64,000 nucleotides of DNA from NCBI RefSeq assembly GCF_006547145.1, contig NZ_CP041244.1:6138001-6202000 (forward strand), written 5' to 3'. Numbering within the stretch: position 1 is the first letter of the stretch; each line of letters starts with the position of its first letter. The position numbers were made by a program, and so were the translations under genes. The DNA is from Actinomadura sp. WMMA1423 (GTDB lineage Bacteria; Actinomycetota; Actinomycetes; Streptosporangiales; Streptosporangiaceae). This document shows positions 52,211-60,675 of the stretch, piece after piece. The notes under the pieces are model-generated. The model saw only the letters and a list, made by a program, of their open reading frames with translations. It was not told where the DNA came from and searched no databases.

Positions 52211-52492
52211 ATGCCACGTAGCCTGAAGAAGGGCCCGTTCGTGGACGACCACCTCATGAAGAAGGTGGACGTGCAGAACGAGAAGGGCACCAAGAACGTC
52301 ATCAAGACGTGGTCGCGGCGCTCCATGATCGTGCCGGACATGATCGGTCACACGATCGCCGTGCACGACGGCCGCAAGCACGTCCCGGTGTTCATCACCG
52401 ACGCCATGGTGGGACACAAGCTCGGCGAGTTCGCGCCGACGCGCACGTTCCGCAGCCACGTCAAGGAAGACCGCCGCAGCCGCCGAGGCTGA
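52211..52492 (+). CDS. rpsS: 30S ribosomal protein S19
   Basis: A 93-residue S19 protein of the 30S head. MPRSLKKGPFVDDHLMKKV and GHKLGEFAPTRTFRSH are diagnostic. It lies between rplB and rplV in the standard S10-operon order. Confidence 0.97.
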   Translation: MPRSLKKGPFVDDHLMKKVDVQNEKGTKNVIKTWSRRSMIVPDMIGHTIAVHDGRKHVPVFITDAMVGHKLGEFAPTRTFRSHVKEDRRSRRG

Positions 52493-52532
52493 GCAGGCAG
52501 AGCAGTTAGCACGTAGGAGAGAGGGAACAGCG

Positions 52533-52918
52533 ATGGAAGCCAGGGCCCAGGCGCGGTTCATCCGCGTCACGCCCAGGAAGGCCCGCCGCGTGGTGGACCT
52601 CATCCGCGGCCTGCCTGCCGCGGAGGCTCAGGCGGTGCTGCGGTTCGCCCCCCAGGCAGCGAGTGAGCCGGTGGGCAAGGTGCTGGCGAGTGCCATCGCC
52701 AACGCCGAGCACAACTTCAAGCTCGACTCGGGCACGCTCGTCGTCAGCCGCGCGTGGGTGGACGAGGGGCCGACGCTCAAGCGTTTCCGCCCCCGCGCCC
52801 AGGGCCGGGCTTACCGCATCAACAAGCGCACGAGCCACATCACCGTGGTCGTGGAGTCGCGCGAGGAAGCCTCGAGCGGGGCGTCCGGCGGCGGTAAGAA
52901 GACGAGGAGGGCCCGGTA

Positions 52919-52919
<1 letters not shown>
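52533..52919 (+). CDS. rplV: 50S ribosomal protein L22
   Basis: A 128-residue L22 protein whose hairpin reaches into the exit tunnel near the macrolide site. MEARAQARFIRVTPRKARRVVDLIRG and RAQGRAYRINKRTSHITVVV are present. The Ser/Gly/Lys-rich tail is short. Its TAG overlaps the rpsC GTG by one base. Confidence 0.97.
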
Positions 52920-53773
<854 letters not shown>

Positions 53774-53780
53774 GTAACCG

Positions 53781-54200
53781 ATGCTGATCCCTCGCAAGGT
53801 CAAGCACCGCAAGCAGCACCACCCGAAGCGCCGCGGCATGGCCAAGGGCGGCACGAGGGTGACGTTCGGCGAGTACGGCATCCAGGCCGTCGAGAGCGCG
53901 TACGTGACCAACCGGCAGATCGAGGCCGCGCGTATCGCCATGACCCGCCACATCAAGCGCGGCGGCAAGGTCTGGATCAACATCTTCCCGGACCGTCCGC
54001 TGACCAAGAAGCCCGCCGAGACCCGCATGGGCTCCGGCAAGGGCTCGGTGGAGTGGTGGGTGGCCAACGTCAAGCCCGGCCGCGTGCTGTTCGAGATCTC
54101 CTACCCGAACGAGCAAGTCGCTCGGGAGGCGCTCACCCGCGCGATCCACAAGCTGCCGATGAAGTGCAAGATCGTCAAGCGTGAGGTCGGTGAGAGCTGA
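53781..54200 (+). CDS. rplP: 50S ribosomal protein L16
   Basis: A 139-residue L16 protein near the A-site. MLIPRKVKHRKQHHPKRRGMAKGG and RIAMTRHIKRGGKVWI are characteristic, and it ends HKLPMKCKIVKREVGES. The last 17 codons are duplicated immediately downstream (54212-54277). The TGA overlaps an ATG (TGATG) that opens that duplicate. Confidence 0.97.
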   Translation: MLIPRKVKHRKQHHPKRRGMAKGGTRVTFGEYGIQAVESAYVTNRQIEAARIAMTRHIKRGGKVWINIFPDRPLTKKPAETRMGSGKGSVEWWVANVKPGRVLFEISYPNEQVAREALTRAIHKLPMKCKIVKREVGES

Positions 54201-54277
54201 TGTCCAAGCATCACAAGCTGCCGATGCTGTGCTCATTGACCTGCAAGATTGTTAAGCGAGAGGTGGGTGAGTCCTGA
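54200..54277 (+). CDS. 25-codon ORF, duplicated tail of rplP
   Basis: A short frame between rplP and rpmC, linked to both by TGATG overlaps (54198-54202 and 54275-54279). It encodes MSKHHKLPMLCSLTCKIVKR followed by EVGES, the rplP C-terminus with a net four-codon insertion (LCSLT in place of K). Synonymous changes (ATT, GTT, CGA for ATC, GTC, CGT) show that the copy is not brand-new. It may only keep translational coupling through the spacer, or it may be a fossil of a recombination event. Whether a peptide is made is unknown. Confidence 0.55.
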   Translation: MSKHHKLPMLCSLTCKIVKREVGES

Positions 54278-54516
54278 TGGCCAAGGGTCTTGCCGCCGAC
54301 GACCTGCGGACCGAGCCCGAGGACGTCCTGGTCACCAAGCTCAAGGAGGCCAAGGAGGAGCTGTTCAACCTCCGCTTCCAGGCCGCCACCGGCCAGCTTG
54401 AGAGCCACGGGCGACTGCGCACCGTCAAGCGCGAGATCGCCCGCATCTACACCGTGATGCGGGAGCGCGAGCTCGGCATCGTGACGGTCGAGGACGCCGC
54501 GGAGGGCAAGGAATGA
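54277..54516 (+). CDS. rpmC: 50S ribosomal protein L29
   Basis: A 79-residue L29 protein near the tunnel exit. EAKEELFNLRFQAATGQLESHGRLRTVKREIARIYT is the standard core; both ends are slightly extended. The ATG overlaps the stop of the duplicated rplP tail, and its TGA overlaps the rpsQ ATG (ATGA). Confidence 0.97.
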   Translation: MAKGLAADDLRTEPEDVLVTKLKEAKEELFNLRFQAATGQLESHGRLRTVKREIARIYTVMRERELGIVTVEDAAEGKE

Positions 54517-54785
54517 CCGAGCAGCAGACCGAGCAGCGGAGCAGCCGCAAGATCCTTGAGGGTCTCGTGGTCAGCGACAAGATGGACAAGACCGTGGTCG
54601 TGTCCGTCGAGGACCGCGTGAAGCACCCCAAGTACCACAAGGTGATCCGCCGCACGAAGAACTACAAGGCGCACGACGAGGCCAACGAGTGCGGCGTCGG
54701 CGACCGCGTCCGTCTCATGGAGAGCCGCCCGCTGTCGGCCACCAAGCGGTGGCGCGTGGTGGAGATCCTCGAGAAGGCCAAGTAG
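54513..54785 (+). CDS. rpsQ: 30S ribosomal protein S17
   Basis: A 90-residue S17 protein, an early 16S rRNA binder. SRKILEGLVVSDKMDKTVVVSVEDRVKHPKY and VRLMESRPLSATKRWRVVEI are typical. It closes the S10 operon. Confidence 0.97.
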   Translation: MTEQQTEQRSSRKILEGLVVSDKMDKTVVVSVEDRVKHPKYHKVIRRTKNYKAHDEANECGVGDRVRLMESRPLSATKRWRVVEILEKAK

Positions 54786-54842
54786 GGCCCTCGGGCCCGC
54801 GGGACCCAGTCCCGCCACTGACCACAGTCTGGTTCCACCAGG

Positions 54843-54870
54843 CTCGGCGCCCGCGAAGGGGGCGGCCGAG
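54843..54870 (+). promoter_or_regulatory. Hairpin before the spc operon
   Basis: Positions 54843-54848 and 54849-54852 pair with 54865-54870 and 54860-54863 (10 bp, one bulge) in the 112-nt gap between rpsQ and rplN. It could be a weak terminator or part of the rplN leader. Confidence 0.35.
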
Positions 54871-54897
54871 AACCGGTGTGACGAACAGGAGTTAGAC

Positions 54898-55266
54898 GTG
54901 ATCCAGCAGGAGTCGCGACTCAAGGTCGCCGACAACACGGGTGCGAAGGAGATCCTTTGCATCCGGGTTCTCGGCGGCTCGGGTCGGCGCTACGCGGGAG
55001 TCGGCGACATCATCGTCGCGACGGTGAAGGACGCCCTTCCCGGCGCCGGCGTGAAGAAGGGTGACGTCGTCAAGGCGGTCGTCGTGCGCACCCGCAAGGA
55101 GCGCCGGCGCCCGGACGGCTCCTACATCCGCTTCGACGAGAACGCCGCCGTCCTGATCAAGGACGGCGGCGACCCCCGCGGCACCCGTATCTTCGGCCCG
55201 GTGGGCCGCGAACTGCGCGAGAAGAAGTTCATGCGCATCATCTCGCTCGCGCCGGAGGTGCTCTGA
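54898..55266 (+). CDS. rplN: 50S ribosomal protein L14
   Basis: A 122-residue L14 protein at the subunit interface. MIQQESRLKVADNTGAKEILCIRVLGGS and the C-terminal FMRIISLAPEVL are diagnostic. GTG start after CAGGAG. First gene of the spc operon; its TGA overlaps the rplX ATG. Confidence 0.97.
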   Translation: MIQQESRLKVADNTGAKEILCIRVLGGSGRRYAGVGDIIVATVKDALPGAGVKKGDVVKAVVVRTRKERRRPDGSYIRFDENAAVLIKDGGDPRGTRIFGPVGRELREKKFMRIISLAPEVL

Positions 55267-55574
55267 TGAAGATCCGCAAGGGCGACGAGGTCATCGTCAT
55301 CGCCGGCAAGGACAAGGGCGCGACGGGCAAGGTCCTGCGCGTCATCCCCCGCGAGGAGCGGGTCGTCGTCGAGGGCGTCAACCTCATCACCAAGAACATC
55401 AAGGCCGACCAGCAGCGTGCCGGCAAGGAGAGCGGTCGCGTCACGGTCGAGGCGCCGCTGCACGTCAGCAACGTCGCGATCGTCGAGGACGGCAAGCCGG
55501 CCCGGGTCGGTTACCGCACGAACGACGACGGCACGAAGGTTCGGATCTCGCGCCGTAGCGGTAAGGAGATCTGA
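55266..55574 (+). CDS. rplX: 50S ribosomal protein L24
   Basis: A 102-residue L24 protein, an assembly initiator with a KOW motif (IRKGDEVIVIAGKDKGATGKVLRV, residues 2-25). VEGVNLITKNIK follows as usual. The start overlaps the rplN stop; rplE begins five bases after its stop. Confidence 0.97.
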   Translation: MKIRKGDEVIVIAGKDKGATGKVLRVIPREERVVVEGVNLITKNIKADQQRAGKESGRVTVEAPLHVSNVAIVEDGKPARVGYRTNDDGTKVRISRRSGKEI

Positions 55575-55579
55575 GACCG

Positions 55580-56152
55580 ATGACCGAGACCACCGAGCGT
55601 CCCGTCCCGGCGCCGAGGCTGAAGCTGCGCTACCGCGAGGAGATCGCGGGCAAGATGCGCGAGCAGTTCGGCTACGACAACGTCATGCAGGTCCCCTCGC
55701 TGACCAAGATCGTGGTCAACATGGGGGTCGGCGACGCGGCCAAGGACGCCAAGCTGATCGAGGGCGCCGTCCGCGACCTGGCGGCGATCACCGGGCAGAA
55801 GCCCGCGGTGAACCGGGCCCGCAAGTCCATCGCGCAGTTCAAGCTGCGCGAGGGCATGCCGATCGGCGCGCACGCCACGCTGCGCGGCGACCGGATGTGG
55901 GAGTTCCTGGACCGCCTGCTCGCCACGGCGCTGCCCCGTATCCGCGACTTCCGCGGGCTGTCGCCGAAGCAGTTCGACGGCAACGGCAACTACACCTTCG
56001 GGCTGACCGAGCAGGTCATGTTCCACGAGGTCGACCCCGACAAGATCGACCGCTCGCGGGGCATGGACATCACGGTCGTGACGTCCGCGAAGACCGACGA
56101 CGAGGGCCGGGCGCTGCTCAAGCTCCTGGGCTTCCCCTTCAAGGAGAACTGA
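55580..56152 (+). CDS. rplE: 50S ribosomal protein L5
   Basis: A 190-residue L5 protein that binds 5S rRNA and contacts P-site tRNA. Motifs LKLRYREEIAGKMREQFGYDNVMQVP, NRARKSIAQFKLREGMPIG and NYTFGLTEQVMFHEVDPDK are intact. In enterobacteria S8 binds near this gene to regulate spc; no such site was identified here. Confidence 0.97.
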   Translation: MTETTERPVPAPRLKLRYREEIAGKMREQFGYDNVMQVPSLTKIVVNMGVGDAAKDAKLIEGAVRDLAAITGQKPAVNRARKSIAQFKLREGMPIGAHATLRGDRMWEFLDRLLATALPRIRDFRGLSPKQFDGNGNYTFGLTEQVMFHEVDPDKIDRSRGMDITVVTSAKTDDEGRALLKLLGFPFKEN

Positions 56153-56154
56153 GC

Positions 56155-56340
56155 ATGGCGAAGAAGTCGCTGATCGCCAAGGCGGGGCGGAAGCCGAAGT
56201 TCGGCGTGCGCTCCTACACTCGGTGCTCGCGCTGCGGGCGTCCGCGCTCCGTCTACCGGAAGTTCGGCCTGTGCCGTGTCTGCTTCCGGGAGATGGCCCA
56301 CCGCGGCGAGCTGCCTGGCATCACGAAGTCCAGCTGGTGA
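56155..56340 (+). CDS. rpsZ: 30S ribosomal protein S14 type Z (zinc-binding)
   Basis: A 61-residue S14 of the zinc type. Cys24, Cys27, Cys40 and Cys43 form the CxxC...CxxC ribbon (CSRCGRP, then CRVCFRE). It lies in the canonical spc position between rplE and rpsH. Actinobacteria often encode a second, zinc-free S14 elsewhere under Zur control; none is in this window. Confidence 0.97.
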   Translation: MAKKSLIAKAGRKPKFGVRSYTRCSRCGRPRSVYRKFGLCRVCFREMAHRGELPGITKSSW

Positions 56341-56343
56341 CCG

Positions 56344-56370
56344 CGTCCCCGGGGCACCGCCCCGGGGACG
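56344..56370 (+). promoter_or_regulatory. Perfect 11-bp hairpin inside the spc operon
   Basis: Positions 56344-56354 pair with 56360-56370 around CACCG, four bases after the rpsZ stop. The 150-nt gap to rpsH is the longest in the spc operon before secY. The hairpin may attenuate transcription or stabilise mRNA ends. Confidence 0.5.
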
Positions 56371-56490
56371 GCGGAAGCCGGCCTGTAATGAATGACCAAC
56401 CGGGCGCCTGAGAAGGCGTCCACGACCGCGCCAAAGGTCCACGGGCCGCATCAACCCGAGGAAACCGTGGCGAGGGAGGGCCAGTAGGCC

Positions 56491-56889
56491 ATGACGATGA
56501 CCGACCCGATCGCAGACATGCTGACGCGTCTGCGCAACGCGAATTCGGCGTACCACGACTCAGTGGCGATGCCGTACTCGAAGATCAAGGCGCACATCGC
56601 CGAGATCCTCCAGCAGGAGGGCTACATCTCGGGCTGGAGCGTGGAGGACGCCGAGGTCGGCAAGAAGCTCCTGATCGAGCTGAAGTTCGGCCCGACCCGC
56701 GAGCGTTCGATCGCCGGCATCAAGCGCGTCTCGAAGCCGGGTCTGCGCGTGTACGCGAAGAAGGACAACCTGCCGAAGGTCCTGGGCGGGCTGGGCGTCG
56801 CGATCATCTCGACGTCCTCCGGCCTGATGACGGACCGCCAGGCCGGCAAGCGTGGAGTGGGCGGGGAAGTCCTCGCCTACGTCTGGTGA
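56491..56889 (+). CDS. rpsH: 30S ribosomal protein S8
   Basis: A 132-residue S8 protein, a primary 16S binder and in other bacteria the spc repressor. MTDPIADMLTRLRNANSAYHD and STSSGLMTDRQAGKRGVGGEVLAYVW are characteristic. The start could be ATG 56491 or 56497; the second gives the usual MTDPIADML terminus. Confidence 0.97.
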   Translation: MTMTDPIADMLTRLRNANSAYHDSVAMPYSKIKAHIAEILQQEGYISGWSVEDAEVGKKLLIELKFGPTRERSIAGIKRVSKPGLRVYAKKDNLPKVLGGLGVAIISTSSGLMTDRQAGKRGVGGEVLAYVW

Positions 56890-56905
56890 GGGGAGGGCAC
56901 TTCAA

Positions 56906-57442
56906 ATGTCTCGTATCGGACGTCTCCCCATTTCCGTGCCCAGCGGCGTCGAGGTGAAGCTCGAAGGCCGCGAGGTCACCGTCAAGGGGCCGAAGGGCAC
57001 GCTCTCGCACACCGTCGCCGAGCCCATCGAGGTCACGCAGGAGGACGGCCGGCTCGTCGTCTCCCGGCCCAATGACCTCAACAAGGTTCGCGGCCTGCAC
57101 GGGCTCACCCGGACGCTGATCAACAACATGGTCGTCGGGGTGACCGACGGCTACAAGAAGACCCTGGTCATCCAGGGCGTCGGCTACCGGGTGGTGGCCA
57201 AGGGCAAGAACGTGGAGTTCTCGCTCGGCTATAGCCACCCGATCCCGTTCGAGGCGCCGGAGGGCATCACCTTCACGGTGGAGAGGCCGACGCAGCTCGT
57301 CGTCGAGGGCATCGACAAGCAGCTCGTCGGTGAGATCGCCGCCCGCATCCGCAAGCTGCGCAAGCCCGACCCGTACAAGGGCAAGGGCGTGCGCTACGAG
57401 GGCGAGCAGATCCGCCGCAAGGTCGGAAAGGCTGGTAAGTAG
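56906..57442 (+). CDS. rplF: 50S ribosomal protein L6
   Basis: A 178-residue L6 protein near the factor-binding site. It starts MSRIGRLPISVPSGVEV after GAGGGGAGGG; earlier in-frame ATGs lie within rpsH. VVAKGKNVEFSLGYSHP and RIRKLRKPDPYKGKGVRYEGE are present. Two bases separate it from rplR. Confidence 0.97.
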   Translation: MSRIGRLPISVPSGVEVKLEGREVTVKGPKGTLSHTVAEPIEVTQEDGRLVVSRPNDLNKVRGLHGLTRTLINNMVVGVTDGYKKTLVIQGVGYRVVAKGKNVEFSLGYSHPIPFEAPEGITFTVERPTQLVVEGIDKQLVGEIAARIRKLRKPDPYKGKGVRYEGEQIRRKVGKAGK

Positions 57443-57444
57443 TC

Positions 57445-57831
57445 ATGGCAGGCACCAAGACCCTGGCCGGCAAGGCCACGAGCGGTCGGCAGCTTGCTCG
57501 CAAGCGCCGCCACCTGCGGGTCCGCAAGAAGGTCGTGGGCAGCGCCGCGCGGCCGCGCCTGGTCGTGACCCGCTCCAGCAGGCACGTGTTCGTCCAGGTC
57601 ATCGACGACGACAAGGGCCACACGCTGGCCAGCGCGTCGACGATGGAGGCGGACCTGCGTTCCGACTCCGGCGACAAGACGGCCAAGTCCCGCAGGGTCG
57701 GCGAGCTCGTCGCCGAGCGGGCCAAGCAGGCCGGCGTCCACGCGGTCGTGTTCGACCGCGGCGGCAACAAGTACCACGGTCGCATCGCCGCTGTCGCGGA
57801 AGGTGCGCGTGAGGGGGGCCTCGAGCTCTGA
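57445..57831 (+). CDS. rplR: 50S ribosomal protein L18
   Basis: A 128-residue L18 protein that binds 5S rRNA with L5. RKRRHLRVRKKVVGSAARPRLVVTRSSRHVFVQVIDD and FDRGGNKYHGRIAAVAEGAREGGLEL are standard. Its TGA overlaps an ATG (TGATG) beginning an 11-codon frame that leads to rpsE. Confidence 0.97.
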   Translation: MAGTKTLAGKATSGRQLARKRRHLRVRKKVVGSAARPRLVVTRSSRHVFVQVIDDDKGHTLASASTMEADLRSDSGDKTAKSRRVGELVAERAKQAGVHAVVFDRGGNKYHGRIAAVAEGAREGGLEL

Positions 57832-57866
57832 TGGCCCTTTACAAGGTGAACGAGAGGAACCACTGA
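57831..57866 (+). other. 11-codon linker ORF between rplR and rpsE
   Basis: ATG 57831 overlaps the rplR stop, and this frame (MALYKVNERNH) stops at 57864-57866, overlapping the rpsE ATG. It could allow ribosomes to reinitiate from rplR through to rpsE, but may be chance. Confidence 0.3.
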
Positions 57867-58486
57867 TGGCAGCGCAGAGGCGTGGCGGCGGTCAGGGTGG
57901 CGACCGTCGCGACCGCCGCGACGACCGCCGCGGTGGCGCCGACAAGGGCCAGTCGTACATCGAGAAGGTCGTGGCGATCAACCGTGTCGCCAAGGTCGTC
58001 AAGGGCGGGCGTCGCTTCAGCTTCACCGCCCTGGTGATCGTCGGTGACGGCAACGGCACCGTCGGCGTCGGCTACGGCAAGGCCAAGGAGGTGCCCGCGG
58101 CGATCGCCAAGGGCGTCGAAGAGGCCAAGAAGCACTTCTTCAAGGTGCCGCGGATCCAGGGCACCATCCCGCACCTGGTGCAGGCGCGCGACGCGGCGGG
58201 CGAGGTCCTGCTGCGCCCGGCCAGCCCCGGTACCGGCGTCATCGCCGGTGGCCCGGTGCGCGCGGTGCTGGAGTGCGCCGGCATCCACGACGTGCTGAGC
58301 AAGTCGCTGGGCAGCGACAACGCGATCAACATCGTGCACGCCACGATCGCGGGGCTGAAGTCGCTGAAGCGTCCCGAGGAGATCGCGGCCAAGCGCGGCC
58401 TGCCGATCGAGGACGTCGCCCCGGCGGCCATGCTGCGCGCGCGTGCCGCGGGCAGCGAGCCCAGGGCGGAGGCGGCGTCGTCATGA
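57866..58486 (+). CDS. rpsE: 30S ribosomal protein S5
   Basis: A 206-residue S5 protein with roles in accuracy and mRNA unwinding. The core (YIEKVVAINRVAKVVKGGRRFSFTALVIVGDGNGTVGVGYGKAKEVP) is normal. The N-terminus is Arg/Gly/Asp-rich (GGDRRDRRDDRRGGADKG), a mild extension seen in actinobacteria. GAGAGGAA precedes the ATG. The stop overlaps rpmD. Confidence 0.97.
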   Translation: MAAQRRGGGQGGDRRDRRDDRRGGADKGQSYIEKVVAINRVAKVVKGGRRFSFTALVIVGDGNGTVGVGYGKAKEVPAAIAKGVEEAKKHFFKVPRIQGTIPHLVQARDAAGEVLLRPASPGTGVIAGGPVRAVLECAGIHDVLSKSLGSDNAINIVHATIAGLKSLKRPEEIAAKRGLPIEDVAPAAMLRARAAGSEPRAEAASS

Positions 58487-58665
58487 GCAACCTGAGGATC
58501 ACGCAGACCAAGTCCGTGATCAGCGAGAAGCAGAACCAGCGTGACACGCTGCGCACCCTCGGCCTGAAGAAGATCGGGCAGAGCGTGGTCCGCGAGGACC
58601 GCCCCGAGGTGCTCGGCATGATCCGGACGGTGGCGCACCTGGTCACCGTCGAGGAGGTCGACTGA
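58483..58665 (+). CDS. rpmD: 50S ribosomal protein L30
   Basis: A 60-residue L30 protein. LRITQTKSVISEKQNQRDTLRTLGLKKIGQSVVREDRPEVLGMIRTVAHLV is diagnostic. The ATG overlaps the rpsE TGA (ATGA), and the rplO ATG begins one base after its stop. Confidence 0.97.
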   Translation: MSNLRITQTKSVISEKQNQRDTLRTLGLKKIGQSVVREDRPEVLGMIRTVAHLVTVEEVD

Positions 58666-58666
58666 C

Positions 58667-59152
58667 ATGGCGGCTGATCTCGGTAAGGACTCCGCCGCGG
58701 AGACCGAGGGCACCCCGCTCAAGGTGCACGACCTGCGTCCGGCCCCCGGCGCCAACAAGGCCAAGACCCGCAAGGGCCGCGGCGAGGCGTCCAAGGGCAA
58801 GACCGCCGGTCGCGGCACCAAGGGCACGAAGGCCCGCAGCACCGTCCCGGTCGGATTCGAGGGCGGCCAGATGCCCCTGATCCGCCGGGTTCCGAAGCTG
58901 AAGGGCTTCAAGAACCCGAACCGGGTCGAGTTCCAGGTCGTGAACCTGGACAAGCTCGCCGCGCTCTACCCCGAGGGCGGCGAGGTCACGGCCGAGGACC
59001 TGGCGGCCAAGGGCGCGGTGCGCCGCGGCCGTCCGGTCAAGATCCTCGGTACCGGCGACATCTCCGTCGCGGTGCGGGTGAAGGCGCACGCCTTCTCCGG
59101 CGCCGCCAAGGAGAAGATCGCCGCCGCCGGCGGATCCGCCGACGAGCTGTAA
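58667..59152 (+). CDS. rplO: 50S ribosomal protein L15
   Basis: A 161-residue L15 protein, a late assembly factor of the 50S. LKVHDLRPAPGANKAKTRKGRGEASKGKTAGRGTKG and the C-terminal ILGTGDISVAVRVKAHAFSGAAKEKI are typical. The first 15 residues are a short acidic addition. A 227-nt gap with G/C hairpins and a possible promoter follows before secY. Confidence 0.97.
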   Translation: MAADLGKDSAAETEGTPLKVHDLRPAPGANKAKTRKGRGEASKGKTAGRGTKGTKARSTVPVGFEGGQMPLIRRVPKLKGFKNPNRVEFQVVNLDKLAALYPEGGEVTAEDLAAKGAVRRGRPVKILGTGDISVAVRVKAHAFSGAAKEKIAAAGGSADEL

Positions 59153-59206
59153 GGAAAACCTTCGATGCCGGGGCCGTACCCGCGTGAGGTCCGGGGCCGT
59201 GAGGCC

Positions 59207-59232
59207 ACCGGGCCCGGCGGGGCGGCCCCGGT
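59207..59232. terminator. Possible terminator after rplO
   Basis: ACCGGGCC (59207-59214) can pair with GGCCCCGGT (59224-59232) with one bulge, in the gap before secY. It may end part of the spc transcripts. Confidence 0.35.
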
Positions 59233-59278
59233 GTCATCTGCTGTTAGAGTCACACGAGCGAAGGTGCCCTGCGTGAGA

Positions 59279-59309
59279 TTGCGCACTCTGCCGTCACACC
59301 GGGTATTCT
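59279..59309 (+). promoter_or_regulatory. Possible secY promoter
   Basis: TTGCGC (59279-59284) and TATTCT (59304-59309) are 19 bp apart, slightly long. The same -10 hexamer occurs at the rplJ promoter. A separate promoter here would explain the long rplO-secY gap. Confidence 0.4.
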
Positions 59310-59379
59310 CCGCCCGAACTCATGGACCTGAAACCGCCCCCTCGGCGGCCATGAACCCGCCAGTCGCGCAGGAGGAATG

Positions 59380-60675
59380 GTGCTGACCGCGTTCGCTCGG
59401 GCTTTCCGTACGCCTGACCTGCGTAAGAAAATCCTCTTCACGTTGTTCATGATCGTGGTGTTCCGGATCGGCTCGATCCTGCCGGCGCCCAACGTGAACG
59501 TGAAGGTGCTGAAAGAGACCGCCGACGCGGCCAAGGGCAGCAACAACCTCTACGGCCTCGTCGACCTGTTCAGCGGCGGCGCGCTGCTGAAGCTCTCGGT
59601 CTTCGCGCTCGGCATCATGCCGTACATCACGGCCAGCATCATCCTGCAGCTGCTGACGGTGGTGATCCCCCGGCTGGAGGCCCTGAAGAAGGAGGGCCAG
59701 GCCGGCACGACGAAGATCACTCAGTACACCCGGTACCTGACGGTCGGGCTGGCGATCCTGCAGGCGACCGGCATCGTCGCGATGGCGAGCACCGGCCAGC
59801 TGTTCCAGGGCATCTCCGGCAGCGGCGACATCCTTTACGACACGGGCATCTTCCCGATCGTCACCATGGTGATCGTCATGGTGGCGGGCACGACCGTCAT
59901 CATGTGGCTGGGCGAGCTGGTCACCGACCGCGGCGTCGGCAACGGCATGTCCATCCTGATCTTCACCCAGGTGGTCGCGGTCTTCCCCGCGCAGTTCTGG
60001 AGCATCTACAAGTCCAAGGGCGGGTTCGTCTTCTCGATCGTGATCCTGGTGGGTCTGGCGATCATGGCGGGCGTGGTCTTCGTCGAGCAGGCGCAGCGGC
60101 GCATCCCGGTCCAGTACGCCAAGCGGATGGTGGGCCGCCGCATGTACGGCGGCACCTCGACCTACATCCCGCTGAAGGTCAACCAGGCCGGCATCATCCC
60201 GATCATCTTCGCGTCCTCCCTGCTCTACCTGCCGGTTCTGGCCACCCAGCTGTGGCCCAACACCAAGTGGCTGCAAAAGGTCCAGCCCTATCTCCAGCAG
60301 GACAACGCCTGGCACATGGGGATCTTCTTCGTCTTCATCATCTTCTTCACGTACTTCTACGTCGCGATCACCTTCAACCCCACTGAAGTCGCCGACAACA
60401 TGAAGAAGTATGGTGGATTCATCCCAGGTATCCGTCCTGGTCGGCCGACCGCCGAGTACCTCGACTTCGTGCTGACCCGGATCACCACACCCGGTGCGCT
60501 CTACCTGGGGCTCGTGTCCCTCATCCCGATGGTCGCCTTCGCACTCCTGAATGCGAGCTCGGACTTCCCGTTCGGCGGCACGAGCATCCTCATCATCGTC
60601 GGCGTCGGACTGGATACCGTGAAGCAGATCGAGAGTCAGCTGCAGCAGCGCAACTACGAGGGCTTCCTCCGGTAG
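59380..60675 (+). CDS. secY: Preprotein translocase subunit SecY
   Basis: A 431-residue SecY, the channel of the Sec translocon, with ten membrane segments. The GTG at 59380 gives the usual MLTAFARAFRTPDLRKK and better spacing from AGGAGG (59370-59375) than the ATG at 59377. Conserved ALGIMPYITASIILQLL and GLVSLIPMVAFALLN segments are present. Its TAG overlaps the adk GTG by one base. Confidence 0.96.
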   Translation: MLTAFARAFRTPDLRKKILFTLFMIVVFRIGSILPAPNVNVKVLKETADAAKGSNNLYGLVDLFSGGALLKLSVFALGIMPYITASIILQLLTVVIPRLEALKKEGQAGTTKITQYTRYLTVGLAILQATGIVAMASTGQLFQGISGSGDILYDTGIFPIVTMVIVMVAGTTVIMWLGELVTDRGVGNGMSILIFTQVVAVFPAQFWSIYKSKGGFVFSIVILVGLAIMAGVVFVEQAQRRIPVQYAKRMVGRRMYGGTSTYIPLKVNQAGIIPIIFASSLLYLPVLATQLWPNTKWLQKVQPYLQQDNAWHMGIFFVFIIFFTYFYVAITFNPTEVADNMKKYGGFIPGIRPGRPTAEYLDFVLTRITTPGALYLGLVSLIPMVAFALLNASSDFPFGGTSILIIVGVGLDTVKQIESQLQQRNYEGFLR

